Assembly (NCBI GenBank): GCA_963720785.1
Contig: CAVRGQ010000004.1
Coordinates: forward strand, 124,001 to 188,000
Length of the DNA stretch: 64,000 nucleotides
From: CAVRGQ01 sp963720785
GTDB lineage: Bacteria > Actinomycetota > Acidimicrobiia > IMCC26256 > DASPTH01
Direction of reading: 5' to 3'
Position numbers and translations under genes: made by a program. The first letter of the stretch is position 1, and every line of letters starts with the position of its first letter. Below the pieces are notes generated by a model, which worked only from the letters and a program-made list of their open reading frames with translations, had not been told where the DNA came from and did no database searches. Shown piece by piece: positions 53,052 to 61,493 of this stretch.

Positions 53052-53861
53052 ATGAACTGGCGTGCGATCGTCACCTCACCACTCGGCTTCCTCATCGGGC
53101 TCTCGCTCGGCGCGCTCGGCGGGGGCGGGTCCATCCTCGCGGTGCCCGCCCTGGTGTACGGGGCGGGGCAGGACCCCAAGGCGGCGACGACGACGTCGTT
53201 GATCCTCGTGGGCGTGACCGCGCTCATCGGTGTGCTGCCCCACTGGCGTGCCGGGCGCGTGCGGATGGTGCCCGGGATCATCTTCGGTCTCGCCGGAGTG
53301 GGCGGGTCACTCCTCGGCTCCGGATGGAACGCGGCCGTCGATCCCGACGTACTCCTGCTCGCCTTCTCGGGTCTGATGCTCGTGGTCGCCGCGTCGATGT
53401 GGCGGCGCGCCAACCAGCCGGCGCCGATCCCCGGGCCAGAGGTCGAGCGGGCAGACGCGCTGACGCTGACCAAGGTCAGGATCGAGCCGACGGTGGTCGT
53501 CAAGGTGATCGCCGCCGGCACCGTCGTGGGGCTGCTCACCGGGTTCTTCGGAGTGGGCGGGGGCTTCGTGATCGTGCCGGCGCTGGTGCTCGCGCTCGGG
53601 TTCACCATGCCCGAAGCCGTTGGCACGTCGCTCGTGGTGATCGCGATCAACTCCGCCGTCGTGCTGACGACCCGGCTCCACGGCGGCACCCTCGACTGGT
53701 CGGTGATCGTGCCCTTCATGATCGCGAGCCTGTTCGGCATGCGTGCGGGTAGCCGGCTGGCCGACCGCGAGGACCCGCGCGCACTCCAGCGCTGGTTCGT
53801 GTACGTGCTCGTGGGCGTGGCCCTCTACACCGCGGTGCGTTCGGCGGTCGCCATCTGGTGA
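53052..53861 (+). CDS. TauE/SafE-family sulfite/anion exporter
   Basis: 269 residues, about eight membrane helices in two repeats: IGLSLGALGGGGSILAVPALVYGAG and VVGLLTGFFGVGGGFVIVPALVLALG, the paired TauE signatures. Five bases after the dioxygenase-rhodanese stop, so one operon. Exports sulfite or related anions made by persulfide oxidation. The stop is followed by three 11-bp repeats. Confidence 0.88.
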   Translation: MNWRAIVTSPLGFLIGLSLGALGGGGSILAVPALVYGAGQDPKAATTTSLILVGVTALIGVLPHWRAGRVRMVPGIIFGLAGVGGSLLGSGWNAAVDPDVLLLAFSGLMLVVAASMWRRANQPAPIPGPEVERADALTLTKVRIEPTVVVKVIAAGTVVGLLTGFFGVGGGFVIVPALVLALGFTMPEAVGTSLVVIAINSAVVLTTRLHGGTLDWSVIVPFMIASLFGMRAGSRLADREDPRALQRWFVYVLVGVALYTAVRSAVAIW

Positions 53862-53887
53862 GGTCCTGGTGAGGTCCCGGTGAGGTC
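53855..53887. repeat. Three 11-bp repeats carrying the tauE-like stop codon
   Basis: (C/C)(T/C)GGTGAGGTC three times. Each unit contains TGA; an 11-base period puts the three stops in three reading frames. Confidence 0.85.
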
Positions 53888-53908
53888 CCGGTCGGACTGG
53901 CGACGCCG

Positions 53909-54706
53909 TCAGTCGGAGATCTGCTCGGTCCACCGGTGGCCGTCCCACCAGCGGTAGCGGTGCACGCCGTACGGATCGGGATGCCACCCGGGCGGCGGCA
54001 GCGCCGGCGCGGGCCGCGAGGCCGGCGCGGCTGGCGCGGCAGGCGCGGCGGGCACCGCCCCGGAGCCCGTTTCGTAGGCGCCCGGCAACGCGGTGCCGGT
54101 CGCGAGCCACGCGGCCTTGCGCAGGCGCTGTCGCCGCGTGGTGCCGACGATGAGCATCACGAATCCCACCAGGACGACGATGCCCGCGACCCCGCCGAGG
54201 ATCAGCCACGGCAGGGTGTCGAGCAGGATGTCGAGGAAGGACGGCGCGATCATCACACGCGTGCGGGCCGGCACGTCGATGGTGATCCGGTAGTCGCCGT
54301 CGGTCGGGGCGTCGAACCGGACCGCGGCGCCGAAGCGGTCGCCGCCCCGGCTGATGGACTCGTTGTCGGGCACGTGCACGCGCACCGGACCGGCGGGGCC
54401 CTCGACCGTGACCATCGACGGATCGATGGAGATGCCGTTGTCGTGCGTGATGTTCACCGGGCCGTAGCTGTCGGTGCCGCCCGAGAGCTCGTAGACGTTC
54501 CAGGTGCCCTCGTGCAGGTGGACCCGGATCGATCCGGGCACCGTGTAGGTGGTCACGAAGATCCGGTGGAAGAGCATCACGCTGACCCCACCGCCCGCGA
54601 TCGCCAGGAGGCCGAGGCCGGCGAGGACCGTGATCACCGAGGTCCGCAGGCGCGGCCCCTTCAGCGCGGGAGCCGGCGCGGGAGGAGCCGCGACGGGAGC
54701 GCTCAC
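53909..54706 (-). CDS. Membrane protein with C-terminal DUF2510 domain
   Basis: 265 residues: Pro/Ala-rich N-tail, membrane helix (about 25-46), extracytoplasmic beta-rich region (about 50-155), second helix (about 165-187), Ala/Pro linker and DUF2510 at the end (PPGWHPDPYGVHRYRWWDGHRWTEQ). DUF2510 is an actinobacterial domain of unknown function. Its start is separated from dnaB by 2 bases, so it is probably transcribed after it. Confidence 0.8.
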   Translation of the reverse strand: MSAPVAAPPAPAPALKGPRLRTSVITVLAGLGLLAIAGGGVSVMLFHRIFVTTYTVPGSIRVHLHEGTWNVYELSGGTDSYGPVNITHDNGISIDPSMVTVEGPAGPVRVHVPDNESISRGGDRFGAAVRFDAPTDGDYRITIDVPARTRVMIAPSFLDILLDTLPWLILGGVAGIVVLVGFVMLIVGTTRRQRLRKAAWLATGTALPGAYETGSGAVPAAPAAPAAPASRPAPALPPPGWHPDPYGVHRYRWWDGHRWTEQISD

Positions 54707-54708
54707 GA

Positions 54709-56080
54709 CTACTCGCGGGCCATGTTCTCGAACTCGGCGCGTTGCGGCAGGAAGGCCAGCTCGGCCTTGCCGGTGGCGCCGTTACGGTGCTTCGCGATGA
54801 TCACCTCGGCCTTGCCGCGGTCGTCGCTCTCGGGGTTGTACACCTCGTCGCGGTAGATGAACATCACGATGTCGGCGTCCTGCTCCAGACCACCGGACTC
54901 ACGGAGGTCGGCCAGCATCGGGCGCTTGTCGGTGCGGTACTCGAGTTGCCGGTTGAGCTGCGAGAGCGCCACCACGGGACACTCGAGCTCGCGGGCGAGG
55001 ATCTTGAGGCCACGGGACATCTCCGACACCTCGACCTGGCGGTTCTCCGCGCGCTTGCTGCTGCTCGGCGACATCAGCTGGATGTAGTCGACCACCACCA
55101 GGCCGAGGTCGCCGTAGCGGGCGCGCAGCCGGCGGGCCTTGGCCCGCATCTCCATCACGGTGCAGTGCGGGTTGTCGTCGATGAACAGCTGCGACTCGGC
55201 GAGCCGCCCGACCGCGTGGCTGATCTTGCCCCAGTCGGGCTCGCTCAGCTTCGCGGTCCAGAGACGCTCGGCGTCGACGCGAGCCTCCATGGCGAGCATG
55301 CGCTTCGTGAGCTCGAGCGTGCCCATTTCCATCGAGAAGAAGACGACGGGCCGGCCGGTCTGCGTGGCAACGTTGCGGGCCATGCCGAGCGACAGCGCCG
55401 TCTTCCCCATACCGGGACGGGCGGCGAGGATGATCAGGTTGGACGACTGGAGGCCGTGGAGGATCCGGTCGATGTCGTGGAAGCCGGTGGGCACGCCGAC
55501 GAGGTCGCTGTCGTCGCCGTAGCGGGCCTCGAGGTTGTCGAGGGTGTCCTGCAGGGCGTCGCGGATCCCGATCATCGTGTCGGACACGCGCCGCTCGGCC
55601 ACCTCGAACACCAGCGCCTCGGCGCGGTCGAGGGTGTCGGTGACGTCGTCGGGGGTGTCGTAGCCCATCTCGGCGATGTCGCCGGCGACCCCGATGAGCC
55701 GCCGCAGCAGCGACAGCTCGTTGACGATCTTGGCGTAGTGCGCGGCGTTGGCCGACGCAGGGGTGCCCGCCTGCAGCTCGAGCAGCTTGCCGCGACCGCC
55801 GACGAGGTCGAGGAGGTCGGCGCGGCGCAACTCCTCGGCGACGGTGACCGGGTCGGCCGGTTCGCCCTGGCCGTGGAGCGACTGGATCGCCTCGTAGACG
55901 TGGCCGTGGGCGGGCTTGTAGAAGTCGGCGGACTCGACGTGCTGCTCCACCGCGGCCGTGATGGCGTCGCGCGAGAGGAGCATCGCTCCGAGCAGTGACT
56001 CCTCGGCCTCGAGGTTGTGCGGCGGTACCCGACCGCTGCTCGCCGCGCCGCGGCCGTACCGAATCGATCGCCTGGACCAC
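54709..56080 (-). CDS. dnaB: Replicative DNA helicase DnaB, frameshifted in its N-terminal lead
   Basis: About 456 residues. N-terminal domain GRVPPHNLEAEESLLGAMLLS through about residue 120; RecA-type motor with Walker A AARPGMGKTALSLG, the VVVDYIQLM Walker B strand, the SQLNRQLEYR loop and Arg-finger region RESGGLEQDADIVMF. The conserved RVPPHNLEAEE lies upstream of the first in-frame ATG (55983), and the frame has no start before a stop codon. A GTG at 56080 with AGGAG six bases before it starts VVQAIDSVRP in another frame, so one indel near 56035-56065 is inferred. No intein. Confidence 0.9.
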
Positions 56081-56438
56081 TGCTGCTCCTGCTTCCGCCC
56101 CTGGGGAACTCACTGCCCACCTCGCCGGGTTCGCCCACCCGTCGCGAGGACACCGCAGTCTGTAGGCGCCAGCCTGTGGATCGGTAGTCCCACAACCCCG
56201 GTTTTTCCTGGGGATATCAGGGCTCCAGCGGTGGATGGCCCTGTGGACGACGTGTGGATGACGGGTGCTGCCTGGGGACGTTCGTGGCGGCTCACGCAAA
56301 CCAGCAGATCAGAGGGGTACGACACCTACCCCGCCCGATTCGCGTCCGGGATCGGACCCGGAATTGCCGAGGCCCCGGGGCAGGTTCCCTGCGCCGGGGC
56401 CTCGAGCAGAAGTGCGGTGGAACAGCCGGAAGGGCTGG
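56081..56438. other. 358-base intergenic region upstream of dnaB with DnaA-box-like motifs
   Basis: No protein-like frame. It holds several near-matches to the DnaA box TGTGGATAA: TGTGGATCG (56175), TGTGGACGA (56242), TGTGGATGA (56253), plus TGGGGATAT (56209). They could serve DnaA control of dnaB or be remnants of an origin-like region. The right part is the terminator of the SHOCT gene. Confidence 0.4.
56369..56403 (-). terminator. Strong stem-loop downstream of the SHOCT-domain gene
   Basis: GAGGCCCCGG/CCGGGGCCTC (10 bp), a G-G bulge, then GCAGG/CCTGC around a TTC loop: 15 base pairs in total, 36 bases beyond the gene's stop on the minus strand. No U-tract, as is common in high-GC Actinobacteria. 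Confidence 0.7.
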
Positions 56439-56840
56439 TCAGCCGTTGAGGGCCTTCGCCTTCGCGGCCTCGAACTCGGCGTCGCTGAGGACACCCTGGT
56501 TCTTGAGGTCGTTGAGGTGCGCGATCTCCTCGGCCGTCGACTTGGTGGTGCCGGCTGCCTGCTGGATGTACTGCTTCGCAGCCGCATCCTGCGCCAGTGC
56601 CGCCTGCTGGGCGTGCTCGGCCATCTTGTGACCGCGGGCGATGAGGTACACCAACACACCCAGGTACGGGAGGATGATGATCGCGATCACCCAGATCGCC
56701 TTGGCGAGACCACCCATGTCGTGGCTGCGGAAGATGTCGCTGAACACGACGATGAGCAGCCAGATCCAGATGAAGAACAGGAAGAACCACAGCATCGACA
56801 GGAAAACCTGTCCGGTGCCGAAATCCGATGCGAGCGTCAT
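56439..56840 (-). CDS. SHOCT-domain membrane protein with PLDc_N-like helices
   Basis: 133 residues: two membrane helices (about 12-37 with FWFFLFFIWIWLL-type aromatic run, and 47-68), a cytoplasmic helical stretch rich in Ala/Gln, and a C-terminal SHOCT motif (STAEEIAHLNDLKNQGVLSDAEFEAAKAKAL). The phospholipase-D-nuclease N-terminal-like helices plus SHOCT are common in Actinobacteria; function unknown. AGGAG precedes the ATG. Confidence 0.82.
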   Translation of the reverse strand: MTLASDFGTGQVFLSMLWFFLFFIWIWLLIVVFSDIFRSHDMGGLAKAIWVIAIIILPYLGVLVYLIARGHKMAEHAQQAALAQDAAAKQYIQQAAGTTKSTAEEIAHLNDLKNQGVLSDAEFEAAKAKALNG

Positions 56841-56987
56841 TGCGTACTCCTAGTTTTGTCGACTGCGGGTGACCTTACGCCACGCTCCGCGGCCCCGTCT
56901 CACCCATCGGGGGTGAAACGTAGGGGAATGTGACGCTTCTCGCCACGTGACCCGCATCTCGCGCCCCGGACGCGCCAGACTCCTCCG

Positions 56988-59376
56988 ATGCGCGACAGGA
57001 TCGGGGCCGCCATCCGCGCCGTGCGCGAGTGGGCCACGAGGAACCAACCGGAAGACGTCGTGCGACGGCGGCCCACCGACGCGCTGCCGCGTGGTGGTCG
57101 CCACCGCGCTCTTCCTGCCCCTCGCCTACCACGCCGGTCACCTCACGCTCACCGAGCAGCGGGTGGTGGAGTTCTTCGACTCGATCCCGCACGGCGCGCG
57201 CACCCTCTTCCTGATCCTCTACCAACTCGCCGCGCTGTGGGCCGTCGGCCTCCTGGCCGTCACCGTGCTCCTCCTCCGGCGGTGGCGCCTCGCGCGTGAC
57301 CTCGCGGTGGCAGGCGGGCTCGCGTGGGTGCTCGGCCGCCTCACCGCCTACTTCACCCACCAGAGCGAGTTGTGGAACGCACTGAAGGTCACCTTCGACT
57401 TCGGCGACGTTCCCCGCTTCCCGATGGTGCGCGTGTCGGTGGCAGTCGCGGTGGTGCTCGTCGCGTCGCCGCACCTCACCCGGCCCACGCGGGTCATCGG
57501 CAAGAGCATCGTCGGCGCCCTCGCGATCTCCGGCCTCTACCTCGGCACCGGCGCACCCACCGATCTCCTGGCCGCGCTCGTGCTCGGCTGGGGGGTCGCC
57601 GCGCTGGTGCAGTACGCCTTCGGCACGCCGGTCGGGCGCCCGACCATCGCCCAGGTGGAACGCGCCCTGCAGTCGCTCAACGTCGCGGTGCGGAACCTCT
57701 GCCTGGCCGTCGAGCAACCGCTCGGCCGTGCGTTGTTCCTCGGCGACGGCCCCGACGGTCCGGTGCGCGTCGTGGCGCTCGGGCGCGACGAAGCCGACGC
57801 GCAGTGGCTCGCCCACGCGTGGCGCTACCTCGCCTACCGCGACGCCGCGCCCACGCTGTTGCCGACGCGCCGCTCGCAGGTGGAGTACGAGGCGTACCTC
57901 GCACTGCTCGCACGCGACGCGGGCGTCGACACCCCGCGCGTCGTGGTGGCCGGGCAGGTCGGTGCGCTCGCGGTGCTCGTCATCGACGTGGCTCCCGGCA
58001 CCGAGCTCTACGACCTCGAGCCCGAGGCCGTCACCGACGACGTGCTCGACGCGGTGTGGCGTGAGGTGAAGACGCTGCACGAGGCGCGCGTCGCGCACGG
58101 GAAGCTCGACGGCCGCCACCTTGTGGTCGACGGCACACGCGCGCAGCTCGTGTCGTACGACTACGCGTCGAGCAGCGCGCGGTTCCGCCAGACGGCGGGT
58201 GACGTCGCGCAGGTGCTCGCGGCGACGACCGCGAAGGTGGGCGCCGCCCACGCCGCCGATGTCGCGGTCCGCACGATCGGCGCCGATGCGGTGAAGACGG
58301 CCATCCCGGTGCTGCAGGCCGCCGCGCTCTCGGGCTGGACCCACGACGCGCTCGGTGGGCGCAGCGGCCTCGACGACCGCCTCGGGGAGCTCCGCACCGA
58401 GTGCGCCCGCGCCGCCGACAGTGAGGCTCCCGAGCTTCGTCGCCTCTACCGCGTGCACCCGCGGAGCCTGGTGATGGCGGTGGGCGCGCTCTTCGCGGTC
58501 GGGTTCCTACTCAGCCGGGTGGGCGATCCGGAGGTGTTCTGGAACACCGTCAAGGACGCCAACTGGTGGTTCATCCTCCTTGCGATCGTGCTCGGCTTCG
58601 GCACCGATGTGGCGTTCGGCATCACCTTCCTCGGCAACGTGCCCATCCGCCTGCCGGTGTGGGAGAGCATCGAGCTGCAGTCGGCGATGTCGTTCTCCAA
58701 CCTCGCGGTGCCCGTCGCAGCCGACACCGCGATGCAGATCCGCTTCCTGCAGCGCAACGGACTCGATCTCAGCTCGTCGGTCGCGGCCGGCGGCATCCTG
58801 AGCACGGTCTCGGAGATCATCGTGCAGGTCGGTCTCCTCTTCCTCGCGCTCTGGCTCGCCCCCGACTCCATCGACTTCGGTCGCATCGACACCAACCAGA
58901 TCGTGGTGGTGGCGCTGATCGTCGTGTTCCTCGTCGGCGTCGCCGCGGCGGTGGTGTTCGGCGTGCGACGACTGCGGGCCAAGGTGCTGCCGCCGATCCG
59001 GCGCGCCGCGGTCACCGTGTGGGCGGCCATCCGCACCCCCAGCCGGCTCGCGTTGCTCATCGGTGGCAACGTCGTCGCACAGTGCCTGTACGCGGCGTCG
59101 CTGCTCGCGTGCCTCGCCGCGTTCGGTGCGCACGTGAACTTCTGGACGCTGCTCGCGCTGAACATCGGCATCTCGGTGATCGCGTCACTCGTGCCGATCC
59201 CCGGCGGTGGTACCGCGGTATCGGCCGTCGGCCTCGCGGGAATGGTCACCGCGTTCGGCGTACCGGGGGCCGCCGCATCGGCCGCAGTGCTCGCGCACCA
59301 GCTCGCGGTCACCTACATCCCGGCCATCCCCGGGTGGTTCGCCACCAACGACCTGGTGCGCAAGGGCATGCTCTGA
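56988..59376 (+). CDS. Membrane protein: pseudokinase-like domain plus YbhN/LPG-synthase-type flippase domain, frameshifted
   Basis: About 795 residues. The start at ATG 56988 (MRDRIGAAIRAVREWATRNQPEDVV) moves to another frame near 57090 (CTGCCGCGTGGTGG), where VVVATALFLPLAYH continues. Order: several N-terminal helices (to about 215), a cytoplasmic kinase-like domain (about 240-480: VLVIDVAPGTELYD, HGKLDGRHLVVD in place of HGDxHxxN, SYDYAS in place of DFG) and seven to eight helices of the YbhN/LPG_synthase_TM family (about 490-795, ending in VPIPGGGTAVSAVGL). Likely a lipid flippase-type protein controlled by a degenerate kinase fold. Confidence 0.75.
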
Positions 59377-59383
59377 GCGCGCC

Positions 59384-59959
59384 ATGCCCGGACTCGCCGC
59401 CTTCCACACCGACGAGCACGACCTGCTCCTCGGGTACCTCGACCAACAGCGCGCCGTGCTACAACTCGCCGCGTTCGGCCTCACCGACGACCAGGCCCGC
59501 ACGGCCCCCGTTGCACCGAGCCCCCTCAGCGTGGGCGGCCTGATCAAGCACGTGACCCAGGTCGAGCGCAACTGGATCGAGGTCGTGGTGGGCCGCGAAC
59601 GACCGGGCGACGCCCAGGACGCCTATGCCGCGGCCTTCGCGATGCGCGACGACGAGACCCTCGCTGCCGTGCTCGCCGATGCGCACGCCGCGGGTGGGGA
59701 GACCACCCGGATCGTGCGCGGGATCGCCGACCTCGACCGACCGGTACCCGTGCCGCAGGGCGTGCCCTGGTACCCGCAGGACCTCGATGCCTGGTCGGTG
59801 CGGTGGGTCCTGCTGCACCTCGCCACCGAGATCGCGCGCCACGCGGGGCACGCCGACATCCTCCGCGAGGCGATCGACGGCGCCACCGCCTTCCCGCTCA
59901 TGGCCGCAGCCGAGGGCTGGCCGGCCACCCCGTGGATGCAGCCCTGGACGCCCGCCTGA
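59384..59959 (+). CDS. DinB/DUF664-family protein
   Basis: 191 residues, four-helix bundle: LLGYLDQQRAVLQLAAFGLTDDQAR, VGGLIKHVTQVERNWIEVVVG (first metal His) and VLLHLATEIARHAGHADILREAIDG (HxxxH-type ligands). In Actinobacteria such proteins are mycothiol-dependent thiol transferases. It begins 8 bases after the flippase-like gene and is co-transcribed with it. The stop codon lies in the loop of CCGCC-TGAA-GGCGG. Confidence 0.83.
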   Translation: MPGLAAFHTDEHDLLLGYLDQQRAVLQLAAFGLTDDQARTAPVAPSPLSVGGLIKHVTQVERNWIEVVVGRERPGDAQDAYAAAFAMRDDETLAAVLADAHAAGGETTRIVRGIADLDRPVPVPQGVPWYPQDLDAWSVRWVLLHLATEIARHAGHADILREAIDGATAFPLMAAAEGWPATPWMQPWTPA

Positions 59960-59990
59960 AGGCGGCTGACCCGGGCCTGAGTCCGGATGC

Positions 59991-60045
59991 GAGTGGGGCG
60001 GCCCCGAAGGGCCGCCCCACTCAACCGTTGTTCGTGAACGGTTGA
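59991..60045. terminator. Two consecutive hairpins between convergent DinB and rplI genes
   Basis: First: GAGTGGGGCGGCCC-CGAA-GGGCCGCCCCACTC, a perfect 14-bp stem. Second: TCAACCGTT-N7-AACGGTTGA, a perfect 9-bp stem ending two bases before the rplI stop. They overlap by two bases. A strong bidirectional terminator closing the ribosomal operon. Confidence 0.85.
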
Positions 60046-60046
60046 G

Positions 60047-60493
60047 CTACTCGGCGACCACGTGCACCACGACGCCCACCTGGACGTCGGCGTGCAGCTT
60101 CACCGTGACGTCGGCGTCGCCGAGCTCACGGATCGGCTCGGCGAGATCCACCTTGCGGCGGTCGACCTCGATGCCGGTCTGGGCCAAGATGGCGTCGGCG
60201 ATGTCGGACGAGGTGACCGAACCGAAGAGCTTGCCGCCCTCGCCGGCCCGGGCCTTCACCTCGAGCGCCTGGGAACCGAGCTGTGCGGCGACGGCCTGCG
60301 CGGCCTCGCGGTCACGACTCTCCTTGACCTCGCGGCTGCGGCGCATGGACTCGGCCTGGGCGACGACGCCCTTGGTGGCCTTCATCGCGAGCCCGCGGGG
60401 CACGAGGTAGTTCCGGGCGTAGCCGTCGGCGACCTCGAGGAGGTCGCCCTTGCGGCCGAGGGTGTCGACGTCTTCGCGGAGGACGATCTTCAC
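60047..60493 (-). CDS. rplI: 50S ribosomal protein L9
   Basis: 148 residues: MKIVLREDVDTLGRKGDLLEVADGYARNYLVPRGLA N-terminal rRNA-binding domain, long connecting helix, and C-terminal domain (GKLFGSVTSSDIADAI). The GTG start overlaps the rpsR stop and has GGGGAGGAG upstream. Last gene of the rpsF-ssb-rpsR-rplI operon. Confidence 0.97.
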   Translation of the reverse strand: MKIVLREDVDTLGRKGDLLEVADGYARNYLVPRGLAMKATKGVVAQAESMRRSREVKESRDREAAQAVAAQLGSQALEVKARAGEGGKLFGSVTSSDIADAILAQTGIEVDRRKVDLAEPIRELGDADVTVKLHADVQVGVVVHVVAE

Positions 60494-60987
60494 AACTCCT
60501 CCCCTGCGGTCTCGACGACGGTCTCGGTGGACGTGACCGGCTCGGTGGACGTGACCGCGTCGATCGTGACGCCCTCGACACCACGGCCGTCTTCACCGGC
60601 GGCCTCGAGTTCGGCTTCCGCGCCCAGCTCCCGGGTGTTCTCCTCACGCGGTCCGCGCTCCTCGCGCGGCCCGCGGTCGTCACGCTCGCCACGGTCGCGA
60701 CGACCGCCACCCTTGCGCTGCGTGACCTGACGCACGCTGTAGGGCAGCAGCGCCATCTCACGGGCGACGCGGATGGCGCGTGCCACCTCACGCTGCTGCT
60801 GGGCCGAGTTGCCCGTGACGCGACGCGCCCGGATCTTGGCCCGCTCCGACATGAAGCGGCGCAGCAGGTTGACGTCCTTGTAGTCGATCCACTCCACCTG
60901 TTCTGTGTTGAGGATCGAGATCTTCTTCTTCTGGGGGCGACGGCGGTCGTTCGCCGCGCTCTTCGTGTTGCGTCGTTCGCGTGCCAT
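60490..60987 (-). CDS. rpsR: 30S ribosomal protein S18 with long C-terminal extension
   Basis: 165 residues, about twice the normal 75-90. Residues 1-92 are ordinary S18 (IDYKDVNLLRRFMSERAKIRARRVTGNSAQQQREVARAIRVAREMALLPY). The extra 70 residues are first Arg/Gly/Asp-rich (KGGGRRDRGERDDRG, two RGPREE copies) and then acidic with VTSTEPVTSTETVVE. The tail's stop overlaps the rplI start and its ribosome-binding site, which argues that the reading frame is real. Confidence 0.93.
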   Translation of the reverse strand: MARERRNTKSAANDRRRPQKKKISILNTEQVEWIDYKDVNLLRRFMSERAKIRARRVTGNSAQQQREVARAIRVAREMALLPYSVRQVTQRKGGGRRDRGERDDRGPREERGPREENTRELGAEAELEAAGEDGRGVEGVTIDAVTSTEPVTSTETVVETAGEEL

Positions 60988-61484
60988 TTAGAAGGGCTCC
61001 TCGCCGAAGTCTTCGTAGTTCTCGGCGGCCGGTTTCGGCGCGCCGCCACCTGAACCACCGCTGCCACCGCTGCCACCACGCCGCCACTGCCACCGCTGCC
61101 GCCCCCGAAGTCGCCGCCACCGCGGCGCTCGTTGCGGGTCACGGCTGCCGTCGCCCAGCGCAGGGACGGGCCGACCTCGTCGGCCACGATCTCCACCACG
61201 CTGCGCTTGTCGCCGTTGTCGGTTTCCCAGCTGCGCTGCTCGAGCCGCCCGGTCACGACGACGCGGGAGCCCTTGCCGAGTGACTCGGACACGTTCTCTG
61301 CCATCTCACGCCAGCACACGACGTTGAAGAAGCTGGTCTGCTCCTCCCACTCGTTCGACTGACGGTTCTGCCACCGGCGGCTCACGGCGACCCCGAAGGA
61401 CGCCTTGGCGGCCCCACCCGCGGTGTAGCGGATCTCGGGGTCGCGGGTGATGTTCCCGACGATGGTGACGGTGCTGTCGGCCAT
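60988..61484 (-). CDS. ssb: Single-stranded DNA-binding protein, frameshifted in the Gly linker
   Basis: About 165 residues. OB fold: STVTIVGNITRDPEIRYTAGGAAKASFGVAVSRRWQNR, EEQTSFFNVVCWREMAENV, GSRVVVTGRLEQRSWE. The Gly/Ser linker is broken near 61085 in repeated GGTGGCAGC-type DNA; the other frame supplies GGSGGSGGSGGGAPKPAAE and the acidic tip DFGEEPF, the tail that binds partner proteins. Stop TAA directly abuts the rpsR ATG. A functional gene is expected; the break is probably a sequencing indel. Confidence 0.93.
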
Positions 61485-61493
61485 TTCTTCCTC

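Noticed and set aside
56947..56987. GTG at 56947 as the start of the flippase-like protein.
   Set aside because: That lead is a Pro/Arg/Ser-rich reading in the core frame, whereas ATG 56988 in the neighbouring frame gives a helical, family-like N-terminus. One indel near 57090 explains both.
59207..59383. An earlier start for the DinB-type gene inside the flippase gene.
   Set aside because: The upstream codons are an out-of-frame reading of the conserved flippase C-terminus; the ATG at 59384 gives the normal family N-terminus.
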